Below, one piece after another: positions 42,536 through 54,033 of a DNA stretch of 64,000 bases; positions within the stretch are counted from its first letter, which is position 1, and the number at the start of each line of letters is the position of its first letter. The DNA is taken from positions 124,001 through 188,000 of the forward strand of contig JAPPMM010000043.1 in the NCBI GenBank assembly GCA_028819075.1. Direction: 5' to 3'. Both the position numbers and the translations under genes were made by a program. The stretch is from Gammaproteobacteria bacterium. Lineage in GTDB: Bacteria; Gemmatimonadota; Gemmatimonadetes; Longimicrobiales; Gaopeijiaceae. The notes beneath the pieces are model-generated. The model did no database searches, was not told the DNA's origin, and was given only the letters and a program-made list of their open reading frames with translations.

Positions 42536-43606
42536 GAATCGACGCGATCGAAGTCCGGGAGATCCGGCTCCCTCTGCGAGAGCGGTTCGAGATCTCGAGC
42601 GGATACTCCGAGGAGCGGCGCATCCTGCTGGTCAGGTTGCACGCCAACGGGGTGACCGGGTGGGCCGAGTGCGTGGCGGGCGAGGATCCGGGCTACTCGT
42701 ACGAGACCACGGACACCGCCTGGCACATCCTCGCGGAGTTTCTCATCCCCGCGCTCCTGGGCGCGGAGGTGACGGAGCCTGCGGACGTCGAGCGGCTGCT
42801 CGCGCACGTTCGCGGCCATCCCATGGCCAAGGCGTGTCTCGAGATGGCGTCGTGGGACCTGGAAGGGCGGAAAAGAGGCCTCTCTCTCGCGGAAGCCCTT
42901 GGAGGCTCCGGTGAACCCGTGCCTGTGGGGGTAAGCGTCGGGCTGCAGAAGAGCGACGACCTCCTGGTCGAGAAAGTCGGGGAGTTCCTGGCGGCGGGCT
43001 ATCGCAAGATCAAGCTCAAGATCAAGCCGGGAAGGGACGTTGAGATGGTGCGCGCGGTGCGCGGGGCGTTCCCCGAAGCACCGCTCATGGTGGATGCCAA
43101 CTCCGCGTACACGCTGGCCGACCGGGAACGCCTTGCAGAAATGGACGATCTCGATCTGCTGATGATCGAGCAGCCCCTCGCCCACGACGACCTGCACCGG
43201 CACGCGCGCCTCCAGGAGGCGCTCCAGACCCCGATCTGCCTCGACGAGTCGATCCGCTCGGCCGGAGACGCGGAGTTGGCGCTTGAGCTGGGAAGCTGCC
43301 GCATCATCAACATCAAGCCGGGCCGGGTGGGCGGTTTCGGCTCGTCGCGCCGCATTCACGACCTGTGCCGTGCGCGCGGCGTCCCGGTGTGGTGCGGCGG
43401 GATGCTCGAGTCGGGGGTCGGGAGGGCCTTCAACATCGCGCTCGCCACGCTGCCCGGCTTCACGATCCCCGGCGACATCTCGGCCAGCCGGCGCTACTGG
43501 GAGCGCGACATCGTCGACCCCGAGTTCGAGGTGTTCGACGGGATGATGACGCCCCCCGCCGGACCCGGGATCGGGGTGACTCCCGACCAGCGGCGCATCG
43601 ACCGGC

Positions 43607-45415
<1,809 letters not shown>

Positions 45416-45525
45416 GCCCGAAAGCTCGCGGCCCGGGGCGGGCGCTGGAATGGGAGAATGAGCCCCGCCGGCGATGCGGTCGGCTCGGGCTCCGACCCTG
45501 TGCCGCCGGCCCGCCCCGGCGAAGG

Positions 45526-46080
45526 CTACTCGGCCGGTCTCACGTCGATGGTGATCTGCACGGCCAGGTGACCCAGATCCGCACGCGAGCGGACGGCTTC
45601 GCGAATCCGCGGCTCCAGCTTGCCGTAGGCCGCCATCACCCCGTTTCGCAGGTGGGTTCGCAGCAGGGTGAGCGCGTTCGCGTCCGGTCTGGTCGTCCGG
45701 GTCTGCTTGCGGGCCTCCACGAGATCGGCGGGCACGATCTCGAAGGGCACGATGCCGATGTCGTCGTAGCGCTCCGAGTCCAGGTACTGGATGGAGACCG
45801 AAACATCCCCTCGCGCATGGCAGTGGCTGATGTCGCCGATCGCGCGGAACCGCGATGCCAACCGCTTGATGTCCGTGCTCTGAGCCGCGGACATGTAGCC
45901 GCGATTGGTCAGACTGAAGATTCGCCGCAACCGCTCGGTCGGGGTCGCGTCGGCTTCAGGCGTTTCACTGTCGAGTTCGCGTCCGGTGGCCGCACGCGCG
46001 TAGTGCTCCAGGTTCAGATCGCGATTCCTCTGGCGATCGATGTTGTCCAGGATGCGGTCCGGATTGGTTCTGAAGCTCAT
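45526..46080 (-). CDS. Hypothetical protein
   Basis: No family recognised. 184 residues, soluble, no signal peptide. The N-terminal third is rich in Arg/Asp/Thr (RILDNIDRQRNRDLNLEHYA); the middle holds a Cys/His pair in DISHCHARGDVSVSIQYLD, and the C-terminus alternates helix and strand (LGHLAVQITIDVRPAE). An RGD tripeptide is present but has no known meaning in bacteria. The ATG at 46080 lies in a region divergent from the Yip1 gene, with GGGAGAAGC just before it. Confidence 0.65.
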   Translation of the reverse strand: MSFRTNPDRILDNIDRQRNRDLNLEHYARAATGRELDSETPEADATPTERLRRIFSLTNRGYMSAAQSTDIKRLASRFRAIGDISHCHARGDVSVSIQYLDSERYDDIGIVPFEIVPADLVEARKQTRTTRPDANALTLLRTHLRNGVMAAYGKLEPRIREAVRSRADLGHLAVQITIDVRPAE

Positions 46081-46142
46081 GCTTCTCCCTCATGCGTTTG
46101 CTTGTTGGGCTCCTGAGGATAACCAGCCCTGCGGCTACAGGC

Positions 46143-46148
46143 TATAAT
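46143..46148 (+). promoter_or_regulatory. TATAAT -10 element of the Yip1 gene
   Basis: A perfect TATAAT 55 bases before the ATG at 46204, rare in such GC-rich DNA. No clear TTGACA lies 16-18 bases upstream (only AACCAG-like sequence), so the -35 is weak or the promoter needs an activator. Confidence 0.4.
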
Positions 46149-46203
46149 GGTTCGGGCCCGCACATCCGTGACACGCCCACCCACAAGACCGCAGGAGGAT
46201 GCC

Positions 46204-46887
46204 ATGTCCGATTCATCGTCCCCGTCCCTGCCCTCGCTGCCCGGAAGAATTGTCGCGGTATTCGTCTCCCCGGGCAGGCTGTTCGCGCAACTGCGCGACA
46301 AGCCGGTGTGGGGGGCCACCATGGTCCTCCTGGTGGTGCTGAACGTCATCATGATGTTTCTCCTCCCCGCGGAACTCTTCGAGGCGCAGATCCGGCAGAG
46401 CGTTGCGGATGCCGGCATGGGGGAGGACGAGATCGCCGTGGCGGTCACCGTCGGCCGCTACGCGGGCATTGCGATGGCTGGCGTGATGGGGGCCGTGGGC
46501 AGCTTCGTCGTCGGAACGGTCCTGTTCTTCGTCTTCGCCACGATGCTCGGCGACAAGGGGCGCTTCCGCCAGTATCTTTCCGTCGTCGTGCATGCCCTGG
46601 TGGTCTCGTCGGTCGGCGCGCTGGCCCAGGTTCCCCTGAAGCAGAGCGCGGGCGACATGGAGCTCGTCCTCAGCCTGGGGACCTTCGCTCCATTCCTGGA
46701 CGAGGGGTTCCTCCTGAGCTTCCTCAGCGCCATCGGACTCTTCGGCATCTGGTGTGCGATGCTGATGGCGATCGGGATCACGCGCATCCAGCCCACCCGC
46801 AGCTGGGGCGGCGCGTTCTCGATCGTGATGGTGCTCTACGGCGTCTTCGCGCTGGGGGCAGCGGGTATCGCTTCGATGGTGTCGTGA
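46204..46887 (+). CDS. Yip1-family membrane protein
   Basis: A 227-residue membrane protein with about five hydrophobic helices. The N-terminal part LPGRIVAVFVSPGRLFAQLRDKP is the standard lead-in of bacterial Yip1/DUF1282-type proteins, and the helices contain GVMGAVGSFVVGTVLFFVFA and FRQYLSVVVHALVVSSVG. Function in bacteria is unknown; membrane location is clear. ATG 46204 has AGGAGG six bases upstream. Followed after 103 bases by the TRAP permease. Confidence 0.82.
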   Translation: MSDSSSPSLPSLPGRIVAVFVSPGRLFAQLRDKPVWGATMVLLVVLNVIMMFLLPAELFEAQIRQSVADAGMGEDEIAVAVTVGRYAGIAMAGVMGAVGSFVVGTVLFFVFATMLGDKGRFRQYLSVVVHALVVSSVGALAQVPLKQSAGDMELVLSLGTFAPFLDEGFLLSFLSAIGLFGIWCAMLMAIGITRIQPTRSWGGAFSIVMVLYGVFALGAAGIASMVS

Positions 46888-46990
46888 CGGACTAGCGCGG
46901 CCCGAACCCCACCGCCCCTGCTACTGGCGTGGCTGGCCTGGGAGCCCATCTTATATCGGCTTCACCGCGTTCACCCTGGAACCCGTCGCG

Positions 46991-48871
46991 ATGATCCGAC
47001 GCATCGTCCTCGCCATAGCCCTGATTGCGGCCTGCTACCACCTCTATGTGGCGGGGGTGGCGCCCTTTACCGCGCTCATCCAGCGTCCGGTCCACCTCGC
47101 GCTCATGGCGTCGCTGGGGTTCCTGGGCCTGGGGGTTCGAGGCGCGCGCGGGCTGTACCGGAAGCCCGGCACGGTGCAAGAACCCGGCGGCGGCTTCGCG
47201 CTGCGGCACGCGGTTTCCCTGCTGCTGCTGGTAGGCACGGTTCTCAGCTGCGCCTACCTGGTCTCGGAGAACGAGGCTCTGGTGAGCCGGTCGGCCAATC
47301 CCACCACCCTCGACCTGATCGCCGCCGCGATCACGCTGGTGGCGGTGCTCGAGCTGGCGCGCAGGGCCACGGGGTGGGGCATCGTGGCGGTGGCGATCCT
47401 GTCCATCACCTACGCCCTCGCCGGACCCTGGCTGCCCGGGATTCTGGCACACCGCGGCTACGGTCCCCAGCGGCTGCTGGAACAGCTCTACCTCTCCACC
47501 GAGGGAATCTGGGGCATTCCGCTGGGGGTCTCGGCGGACTTCGTCTACCTGTTCGTCTTCTTCGGAGCAGTGCTGGACATGGCGGGGGGCGGGGCACTCC
47601 TGATCGCGCTCGCCGACCGGGTCGCGGGACGGACGAGGGGCGGACCGGCCAAGACCGCGGCGGTCGCGAGCGCGTTCATGGGCTCGCTGTCGGGCAGCGC
47701 GGTGGCCAACGTGGTGACCACCGGCACCTTCACCATCCCGCTCATGCGCCGGGCGGGGTTCCGGCCCTTCTTCGCGGGCGCCATCGAGGCGGCGGCGAGC
47801 ACGGGCGGGCAGCTCATGCCCCCGGTGATGGGGGCAGGCGCGTTCATCCTGGCGACCTGGACCAACATCCCGTACCGCACGGTCGCGCTGGCGGCGGCCA
47901 TCCCGGCCATTCTGTACTACCTGGCCCTGTTCGCCGCCATCCACTTCCGGGCGGAGCAGCAGGGGCTCGACCCCGTGATCGACAAGGACCGCCCTTCGGT
48001 CATCAGCAAGCTGCACCTCCTCATCCCGCTCCTGATCATCGTCACGCTGCTTGCGCAGGGCCGCTCACCCATGCGTGCCGCGTTCTGGGGTGTAAGCACG
48101 GCGCTCCTGCTCTCGCTGGCGGTGCCCTCGACCCGAATGAAGCGCAGCGATTACCTGAAGGCAACCCTCGCCGGTGCTACCGGCGCCGTGCAGGTGGCGG
48201 CGGCGTGCGCGGCGGCGGGGATCGTGGTGGGGGTGGCGTCGCTGACCGGGATCGGGCTGCGCATGTCGGAGTTCATCGTGGTCATCTCGCAGGGTCAGCT
48301 CTTCCCTGCTTTGCTGCTGACGGCGGCGGGCTCGATCATCCTGGGAATGGGGCTGCCGACGACGGCCGCGTACGTGGTGCTGGCCGCGCTCGGGGCCCCG
48401 GCGCTGGTGGAACTGGGCGTGCCCCTGCTGGCCGCGCACCTGTTCATCTTCTACTTCGGCTGCATCTCCAATGTGACCCCACCGGTGTCGCTGGCGGCGT
48501 ACGCGGCGGCCGGAGTGGCATCCTCTCCGCCCATGCGCACGGCGCTCACCGCCATGCTCCTCGCCATGGCGGGATTCCTGGTGCCGTTCCTATTCGTCTA
48601 TGCACCGCCGCTCCTGCTGGAAGGATCTCTTTTTGAGATTCTGCTCACCTCGGGTACGGGCGCCCTGGGAATCAGCGCCATGGCCGGAGCTGCGATCGGC
48701 TACATCCGAAGGCCGCTGGCGGTGTGGGAGCGCGCCGCGGTGGTGGTCGCGGGCGCGGCTCTCTTCGGGCCCTCGCAGATGCTTGACGTCGTCGGCGCGT
48801 TGCTTGGAATCGGGCTCTGGCTCTGGCTGGGAAGCAGGGCGGAGACTTCCGCGCCGCAGGGCCAGAACTGA
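46991..48871 (+). CDS. TRAP transporter fused permease (DctQM/TAXI type)
   Basis: A 626-residue inner-membrane protein. The first 160 residues are the small (Q-type) unit with four helices; the rest is the large (M-type) unit with DctM motifs such as FMGSLSGSAVANVVTTGTFTIP, AAASTGGQLMPPVMGAGAF, GMGLPTTAAYVVLAALGAPAL and YFGCISNVTPPVSLAAY. Fused permeases like this work with TAXI binding proteins and use the sodium gradient to import a carboxylate-type solute. The TAXI receptor gene follows, 156 bases on, supporting one operon. No C4-dicarboxylate-specific mark can be read. Confidence 0.9.
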   Translation: MIRRIVLAIALIAACYHLYVAGVAPFTALIQRPVHLALMASLGFLGLGVRGARGLYRKPGTVQEPGGGFALRHAVSLLLLVGTVLSCAYLVSENEALVSRSANPTTLDLIAAAITLVAVLELARRATGWGIVAVAILSITYALAGPWLPGILAHRGYGPQRLLEQLYLSTEGIWGIPLGVSADFVYLFVFFGAVLDMAGGGALLIALADRVAGRTRGGPAKTAAVASAFMGSLSGSAVANVVTTGTFTIPLMRRAGFRPFFAGAIEAAASTGGQLMPPVMGAGAFILATWTNIPYRTVALAAAIPAILYYLALFAAIHFRAEQQGLDPVIDKDRPSVISKLHLLIPLLIIVTLLAQGRSPMRAAFWGVSTALLLSLAVPSTRMKRSDYLKATLAGATGAVQVAAACAAAGIVVGVASLTGIGLRMSEFIVVISQGQLFPALLLTAAGSIILGMGLPTTAAYVVLAALGAPALVELGVPLLAAHLFIFYFGCISNVTPPVSLAAYAAAGVASSPPMRTALTAMLLAMAGFLVPFLFVYAPPLLLEGSLFEILLTSGTGALGISAMAGAAIGYIRRPLAVWERAAVVVAGAALFGPSQMLDVVGALLGIGLWLWLGSRAETSAPQGQN

Positions 48872-49027
48872 GGTCACCTCATGACGGGCCGCCGGGGCCC
48901 TGGCCGTGAGCCTGCCCGACCGCACCGCTGCGTGCGCGTTCTCGTCGTCGCGAGTCGGGCTGCAGGCTGATACCTTGTCGCGAGTTTGTGCACTTGCGGC
49001 GGGCCACCCAGCTTCGCAGGAGACCCA

Positions 49028-49972
49028 GTGACCAGAAGCAATTTCATCGCGTGCGCCCTGATGGCGGCCCTGACTGCGGCCGGATGCGGCGACGGAGCCG
49101 GCGGCGGCAGACAGTTCCGGAGCGTCGGCACCGCGGGCACCGGCGGCATCTACTATCCGCTGGGCGGCACCATCGCCAGCCGGCTCTCGGTGCTCGACAG
49201 CACCAGCCAGTACACCGCAGAAGTGACCGGCGGCTCGGTCGAGAACATCGCCCGCCTCAACGCGCGGCAGATGGACCTCGCCATCGCGCTTTCGGTCACC
49301 ATGTACGAGGCCTACCGCGGCATGGGGGACTACGACGAGCCGATCCCGGGGCTGCGCGTGGTTGCGCCGCTCTACCCCAACATCACCCACGTGATGGTGC
49401 CGGAGGGATCCACGGTAACCGACATCTCCGAGCTGCGCGGAGGGCGGGTGAGCGTGGGATCAGCGGGAAGCGGCACCGAACAGTCGTCGCGTCAGCTGCT
49501 GCTCGCGCACGGCATCACATACGACGACATCAACGTCCAGTACCTCACCTTCACCGAATCGGCGAACGCGTTGCGGGACGGCGCCATCGACGGGTCCATC
49601 ATTTCGGTGGGATACCCGGCCGCGGCGGTCCTCGAGGCGACCACCACCGGCGGGGCGCGCCTGCTCGCACTCTCCGACGAGGCCATCGAGACGATGACCT
49701 CCTCCTATCCGTATTACGCGCGCGGAGAGCTTCCGGGCGGGATCTATCCGGGCGCGGAGGAGCCGCTTCAGACCATCGCGATGATGAACTGGATCATCTC
49801 CATGGATTATCTGGAGGCGCCGGTGGTGAACCACGTGCTCGGGATTCTCGAGAACGAAAGGGAGATCCTGGTCCGGGTCAGCCGCATGGTCGAGCAGGTG
49901 GACTTCGCTTTTCTGGATGACGCTCCCGTTCCGCTGCACTCGGCGACCGAGGCGTGGCTGGCCGATCGGTAG
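49028..49972 (+). CDS. TAXI-family TRAP solute receptor lipoprotein
   Basis: A 314-residue binding protein with lipobox LTAAGC (Cys20). TAXI signatures: GTAGTGGIYYPLGGTIASRL, GGSVENIARLNARQMDLAIA, GRVSVGSAGSGTEQSSRQLL and LRDGAIDGSIISVGYPAA. It captures the solute in the periplasm for the fused permease upstream. The start is GTG 49028 with AGGAG five bases before it; a longer frame from 48986 adds no signal peptide. The 3' end overlaps the amidohydrolase gene by 19 bases. Confidence 0.9.
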   Translation: MTRSNFIACALMAALTAAGCGDGAGGGRQFRSVGTAGTGGIYYPLGGTIASRLSVLDSTSQYTAEVTGGSVENIARLNARQMDLAIALSVTMYEAYRGMGDYDEPIPGLRVVAPLYPNITHVMVPEGSTVTDISELRGGRVSVGSAGSGTEQSSRQLLLAHGITYDDINVQYLTFTESANALRDGAIDGSIISVGYPAAAVLEATTTGGARLLALSDEAIETMTSSYPYYARGELPGGIYPGAEEPLQTIAMMNWIISMDYLEAPVVNHVLGILENEREILVRVSRMVEQVDFAFLDDAPVPLHSATEAWLADR

Positions 49973-51642
49973 CGGGCGGGCGCCTCGCCGTCGGGGCGCT
50001 CGCGCTGGCGATCCTCCTGGCGGCGGCGTGCGGCCGCTCCGCGGAGGCGCCGGCCGACCTGATCCTCACGGGCGGCGATGTCCTGACCCTGGGGTCCCCC
50101 GGGGTGGTCGAGGCGCTCGCGGTCCGGGGCGACCGCGTGGTGGCCGCCGCGACCTCGCAGGAGGTGGGCCGGCTGGCCGGACCCGCTACGCGGGTGGTGG
50201 AGTTGGCAGGGCGCACGGTCCTGCCCGGTCTGGCCGACAACCACTACCACGGCATCGGCGGTGGTCCCGGGGTCGACCTGTCCGGGGCGCGGTCGCTCGG
50301 GGACATCATCGACGCAGTCGCGGCCGCCGCGCGCGAGACGCCACCCGGCGAGGTGATCGTCACCAACTCGGACTGGCATGAAGGCCAGCTGACCGAACAG
50401 CGGCTCCCGTACCGCGACGACCTCGACCTGGCCGCGCCCGAGCACCCGGTCGTGGTGGTGCGCGGCGGCCACCAGTACGTGCTGAACAGCGCCGCGCTGG
50501 CGCACTGGCGGATCGACGAGTCGACCCCGGAGGTCCCGGGTGGCCGCATCGGCCGCGACCCGGACGGCCGCCTCAACGGCGAGCTGGTCGACCGCGCCAA
50601 GGATCTGGTCACTCTGCCGCCCAGACCTATTCCCGACCCCGCCACCCTCCTCGACGGCCTGGCCGACGAGCACACCCGGCTGAACGCGCGCGGCCTGACC
50701 GCCATCCGCTATCCGGGCGGGTCGGCCGGCCAGTACCGCGCCCTCGAGCGCCTGCGGGAGCAGGGCCGCCTGAACCTGCGCGTCAACTACCTGCTGCGTG
50801 GGCCGCGCGCCGGCAGCGTCGACGCACTCACCGAAGCCCTGGCAACCTGGCCGGCCATGAGTGAGGGCGACGAGTGGCTCCGCGTCGGCGGAGTCAAGCT
50901 CGGCGTGGACGGGGGCTTCGAGGGCGGCCTGATGCGCGACCCGTACGAGGAGCCGTGGGGGGAGGGCGGCACCTTCCACGGCCTGCAGACCGTCCCCACC
51001 GACGACTACATCGCCACCGTCCGCGAACTCCATCGCCAAGGCTGGCGCGTCGCCACCCACGCCGTGGGAGACGCCGCCATCGACCTCGTCCTCGACGGCT
51101 ACGAGGCCGCCAACACCGACGCACCCATCGCCGGCCGGCGCTGGGTAATCGAGCACGGTTTCATCCCGCGCGACGACCAGCTCCCGCGCATGCGCGACCT
51201 CGGCCTCGCCGTCACCGCCCAGCACCACCTGTACGTCGCCGCCCCCAGCCTGGTGGAATACTGGGGCGCCGACCGCGCCGCCTGGACCACGCCCGTGCGC
51301 GCCTACCTCGACGCCGGCATCCCGGTCTCCCTGGGCAGCGACTCGCCCGTCGTCCCGTGGGACCCCTGGTCCGTGCTCCACCACTTCACCACGCGGGGAA
51401 CCATCAGCGCCGGCGTCCACGGCCCCTCCCAGCGCATCACCCGCCAGGAGGCCCTGCGCGCGATGACGCAGGGGTACGCCCACCTCACCTTCGAGGAAGC
51501 CGACAAGGGCACGCTGGAGGTGGGCAGGCTCGCCGACCTGGTGGTCACCTCGGAGCACTACCTCGACTGCGCCGATCCCTGCCTGGAGACCATGCAGGTC
51601 GACATGACGGTCGTGGGGGGAAGGGTGGTGTACGAGCGGTAG
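49954..51642 (+). CDS. YtcJ-like amidohydrolase lipoprotein
   Basis: A 562-residue amidohydrolase 3 family lipoprotein (lipobox LLAAAC, Cys26). Metal-site residues: HYH at 97-99 in GLADNHYHG, THAVGDAAIDLVLDGYEAA, VIEHGFIPRDD, and LGSDSPVVPWDPW. It differs from the cousin at 37118 in being lipid-anchored and in having the canonical GSDSPV motif. It overlaps the TAXI gene by 19 bases, with GAGG just before its GTG start, so permease, receptor and hydrolase form one unit: the hydrolase may release the transported solute outside the inner membrane. The C-terminus ends VVGGRVVYER, typical for the family. Confidence 0.85.
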   Translation: MAGRSVAGGRLAVGALALAILLAAACGRSAEAPADLILTGGDVLTLGSPGVVEALAVRGDRVVAAATSQEVGRLAGPATRVVELAGRTVLPGLADNHYHGIGGGPGVDLSGARSLGDIIDAVAAAARETPPGEVIVTNSDWHEGQLTEQRLPYRDDLDLAAPEHPVVVVRGGHQYVLNSAALAHWRIDESTPEVPGGRIGRDPDGRLNGELVDRAKDLVTLPPRPIPDPATLLDGLADEHTRLNARGLTAIRYPGGSAGQYRALERLREQGRLNLRVNYLLRGPRAGSVDALTEALATWPAMSEGDEWLRVGGVKLGVDGGFEGGLMRDPYEEPWGEGGTFHGLQTVPTDDYIATVRELHRQGWRVATHAVGDAAIDLVLDGYEAANTDAPIAGRRWVIEHGFIPRDDQLPRMRDLGLAVTAQHHLYVAAPSLVEYWGADRAAWTTPVRAYLDAGIPVSLGSDSPVVPWDPWSVLHHFTTRGTISAGVHGPSQRITRQEALRAMTQGYAHLTFEEADKGTLEVGRLADLVVTSEHYLDCADPCLETMQVDMTVVGGRVVYER

Positions 51643-51649
51643 GGGTTCC

Positions 51650-52795
51650 TCACAGAATCTCGCCGGCATGTAGCAGCCGCAGAAAGTGGGCGTAGGGCAT
51701 GATCTCGATGCCATCGATCCGGCGGCGGTCGTTCGCGGCGCTGACGACGATCGCCCGGCGCGGCGCGAACTCCTCCATGAACGCCCTCATCGACCGCAGG
51801 TCTCCCCGCCGAACGCGGCTCTTCACCTCCACGGCCACCTCGCCGCGACCGAGCACGAAGTCCACCTCCAGCTTGGTCTTCGTGCGCCAGAACTGGATGG
51901 GGAAGTCCTTTTCCTGGTAGCTGCGTGACGCGATGATCTCCAGCAGGATGAAGTGTTCGAACGCGCGGCCGAACTCCGCTCCTCCCGGCGCGGTGAGTCT
52001 TCTTCCGCATACATGTCCCGCTATCCCGACGTCGAAGAGGTAGAACCTCGGTGTCGCTGAGATGCTCTGGCGTCCGGCGCGGCGATGGAACGGGTAGATC
52101 AGGTAGCCAACCAGGGTGTCCTGGAAAATCTCGAAGTACGTGCGCACGGTCTTCGCGCTGACCCCGCAATCGGCGGCGATGGCCGAATAGTTCAGCAGTG
52201 CGCCGTGGCAATACCGCAGCGCCTCGAAGAACCGAAGGAAAGCCGCCGCGTTGCGGGTGAGAGCTTCCTGGATGATCTCCTGGGTGAGGTAGTCGCGCAC
52301 GTACGCGGCAAGCGAGCGATGCGCGTGCGGTTTGCCGTAGATCCCCGGCAGCAGCCCGTCGTTCATCGCCCGCAGAAGATCGAAGTCCGGAATCTCGGGC
52401 CACGTCAGCGGGAACATCTCGAACCGCCAGGCCCTCCCTCCAAGCAGATTGACGCCCGCGTGCCGCACCTTGCGGGCGCTCGAACCACAGAGCACGAACG
52501 CCATGCGGCGGGACTCGATAAGCCGGTGCACCTCGTCCAGCAAGCCGGGCACCTTCTGGATTTCGTCGACGATCACCGGTTTCGAGAGAGCTTCCGGCAC
52601 CGACGACAACTCTTCGCCCAGGCGCGATGGCCGAGCGCTCAGGCGCAGCACGACGTCGAAGTCCAGCAAGTCGACGTAGACGCTGTCCCGGAATCGCTCA
52701 CGGAGGTACGTGGACTTGCCCGTCTGGCGCGCACCCCAAAGGAATGCGGACTGCCCCGGCGGAAGGTCAATATCGAGCGTCCTGTGATAACTCAT
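51650..52795 (-). CDS. AAA ATPase with DUF4143 domain
   Basis: A 381-residue ATPase of the AAA_14/DUF4143 type. Walker A is GARQTGKSTYLRE near residue 21, Walker B KPVIVDEIQKVPGLLDEV, sensor FVLCGSSARKVR, and the C-terminal DUF4143 nuclease-like part contains AFEHFILLEI, TKLEVDFVLG and AVEVKSR, a PD-(D/E)xK-like pattern (Asp, Glu-x-Lys). Function is not established. The ATG at 52795 lies 15 bases from the palindrome TGTTTGGTGATACCAAACA; no good ribosome site is visible. A paralogue lies upstream on the same strand. Confidence 0.85.
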   Translation of the reverse strand: MSYHRTLDIDLPPGQSAFLWGARQTGKSTYLRERFRDSVYVDLLDFDVVLRLSARPSRLGEELSSVPEALSKPVIVDEIQKVPGLLDEVHRLIESRRMAFVLCGSSARKVRHAGVNLLGGRAWRFEMFPLTWPEIPDFDLLRAMNDGLLPGIYGKPHAHRSLAAYVRDYLTQEIIQEALTRNAAAFLRFFEALRYCHGALLNYSAIAADCGVSAKTVRTYFEIFQDTLVGYLIYPFHRRAGRQSISATPRFYLFDVGIAGHVCGRRLTAPGGAEFGRAFEHFILLEIIASRSYQEKDFPIQFWRTKTKLEVDFVLGRGEVAVEVKSRVRRGDLRSMRAFMEEFAPRRAIVVSAANDRRRIDGIEIMPYAHFLRLLHAGEIL

Positions 52796-52809
52796 CGGAA
52801 ACGCGTTCC

Positions 52810-52828
52810 TGTTTGGTGATACCAAACA
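52810..52828. promoter_or_regulatory. Perfect TTTGGT palindrome before DUF4143 ATPase
   Basis: TGTTTGGTGATACCAAACA is a perfect 8-3-8 palindrome, 15-33 bases upstream of the ATPase ATG and in a short AT-rich island. It has the position of an operator that overlaps the transcription start. Which protein binds it is unknown; autoregulation is one possibility. Confidence 0.6.
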
Positions 52829-52893
52829 GTATCGTACTACGAATTGGTTGCCACGCAAGATGGAGAAGCGCGTGGCCAGACCCTTGAAGCGAG

Positions 52894-54030
52894 CTACTCA
52901 ATCGGCAATCCCCTCGTCCCGCACACCACGAACTCCCGCCCGCCCCGCCGGATCCGGTACGGCCGCTTCACGACCGGAACCACGACGTAATCCCGCCCCC
53001 GGGGGTACCGACTCCGGAACGCTCTCGCCGCTCGAACGTCGACCTCGTCCGGATCGATCTTGCAATCGAACGTATCCAGCCGCCCCTCCTGCCCACGCAC
53101 CACGAAGTCGACCTCGCGTCCCGCCTTGTCGCGCCAGTAGAAGATGTTCTCGTCGAGGTGACGGAACCGGAGGGTATCCAGCACCAGATGCTCCCAGAGC
53201 AGCCCGCGGTCGTCTTCGCGGATGCGGGTCCAGCCCTTCTCGAAGGTGACGAATCCGGTATCGAACGCGTAACACTTCGGCCTGCTCACGATCTCGCCTC
53301 CACCCCCACCCCGGAACGGTCGCAGAAGATGGACGGCATGGGCGATCTCCAGGGCCTCGATGTAGGACTTGACCGTCGGTCGGCTCAGTTCCGTCAGCCG
53401 TGAAAGCCGGCTGTAGTCGACCTGACCGGCGCTCCACCTGAGCAGCAGGCGGAACAGCGACAGAAACCCCTGGCGATTGCGGACGTTGAAGAGTTCGAGA
53501 ATGTCCCTGGCGTAGAAGCTGTCGATCCATTCGGCGAACGCGTGCGGCGATTTCCTCCGGCTCAGCAACGACTCCGGCAGTCCACCGTGCAGCAGCCGTC
53601 GGTCGAGGTCCGCGATTCCAAACGGCTCTTCGCACTCTTCCCAGAGCACCGGACACAGGTAGATGGCCCGTTTGCGCCCGGTCAGCGAGTCCCGGAACTT
53701 CCCGGTCGCGGCGAGCGTCGACGAACCGGTCGCCAGGATTCGAAGCTCCGGGTACTCGTCCGCGGCGATCTTGAGCAGCAGGCTGGGATCGGCGATGCGA
53801 TGCACTTCATCGAACGCAAGCGACGTACCCGGTTTCTGGCCTCCGAGGAAGAGCTCCGGGTCATCCAGAGCACGCCTGGTGGAAGGCAGATCGCAGTTCA
53901 GGTAGACCACGTCCGGCACCATCCGGACAAGCGAGGTCTTGCCGACCCGCCTCACACCCGACAACCAGACGACAGGTCTCTCCGACCATGCGTCTCGGAT
54001 TCGCGTAAGCCACAGGCGACGCCCAATCAT
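52894..54030 (-). CDS. AAA ATPase with DUF4143 domain
   Basis: A 378-residue paralogue of the neighbouring ATPase. Walker A GVRRVGKTSLVRM (about 25-37), Walker B TSLAFDEVHRIAD, sensor RILATGSSTLAAT, and the C-terminal domain with WEHLVLDTLR, REVDFVVRG and DTFDCKID, where the usual Glu-x-Lys of the nuclease-like core reads Asp-Cys-Lys. That change may affect any nuclease activity. The ATG at 54030 is preceded by a long inverted repeat (54034-54070). Similarity to the other ATPase is modest, so the pair is old or arrived separately. Confidence 0.83.
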   Translation of the reverse strand: MIGRRLWLTRIRDAWSERPVVWLSGVRRVGKTSLVRMVPDVVYLNCDLPSTRRALDDPELFLGGQKPGTSLAFDEVHRIADPSLLLKIAADEYPELRILATGSSTLAATGKFRDSLTGRKRAIYLCPVLWEECEEPFGIADLDRRLLHGGLPESLLSRRKSPHAFAEWIDSFYARDILELFNVRNRQGFLSLFRLLLRWSAGQVDYSRLSRLTELSRPTVKSYIEALEIAHAVHLLRPFRGGGGGEIVSRPKCYAFDTGFVTFEKGWTRIREDDRGLLWEHLVLDTLRFRHLDENIFYWRDKAGREVDFVVRGQEGRLDTFDCKIDPDEVDVRAARAFRSRYPRGRDYVVVPVVKRPYRIRRGGREFVVCGTRGLPIE

Positions 54031-54033
54031 AGG

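Noticed and set aside
45416-45525. Possible tRNA or small RNA between the ATPase and hypothetical genes
   Set aside because: GC-rich but no cloverleaf pattern or T-loop consensus could be found.
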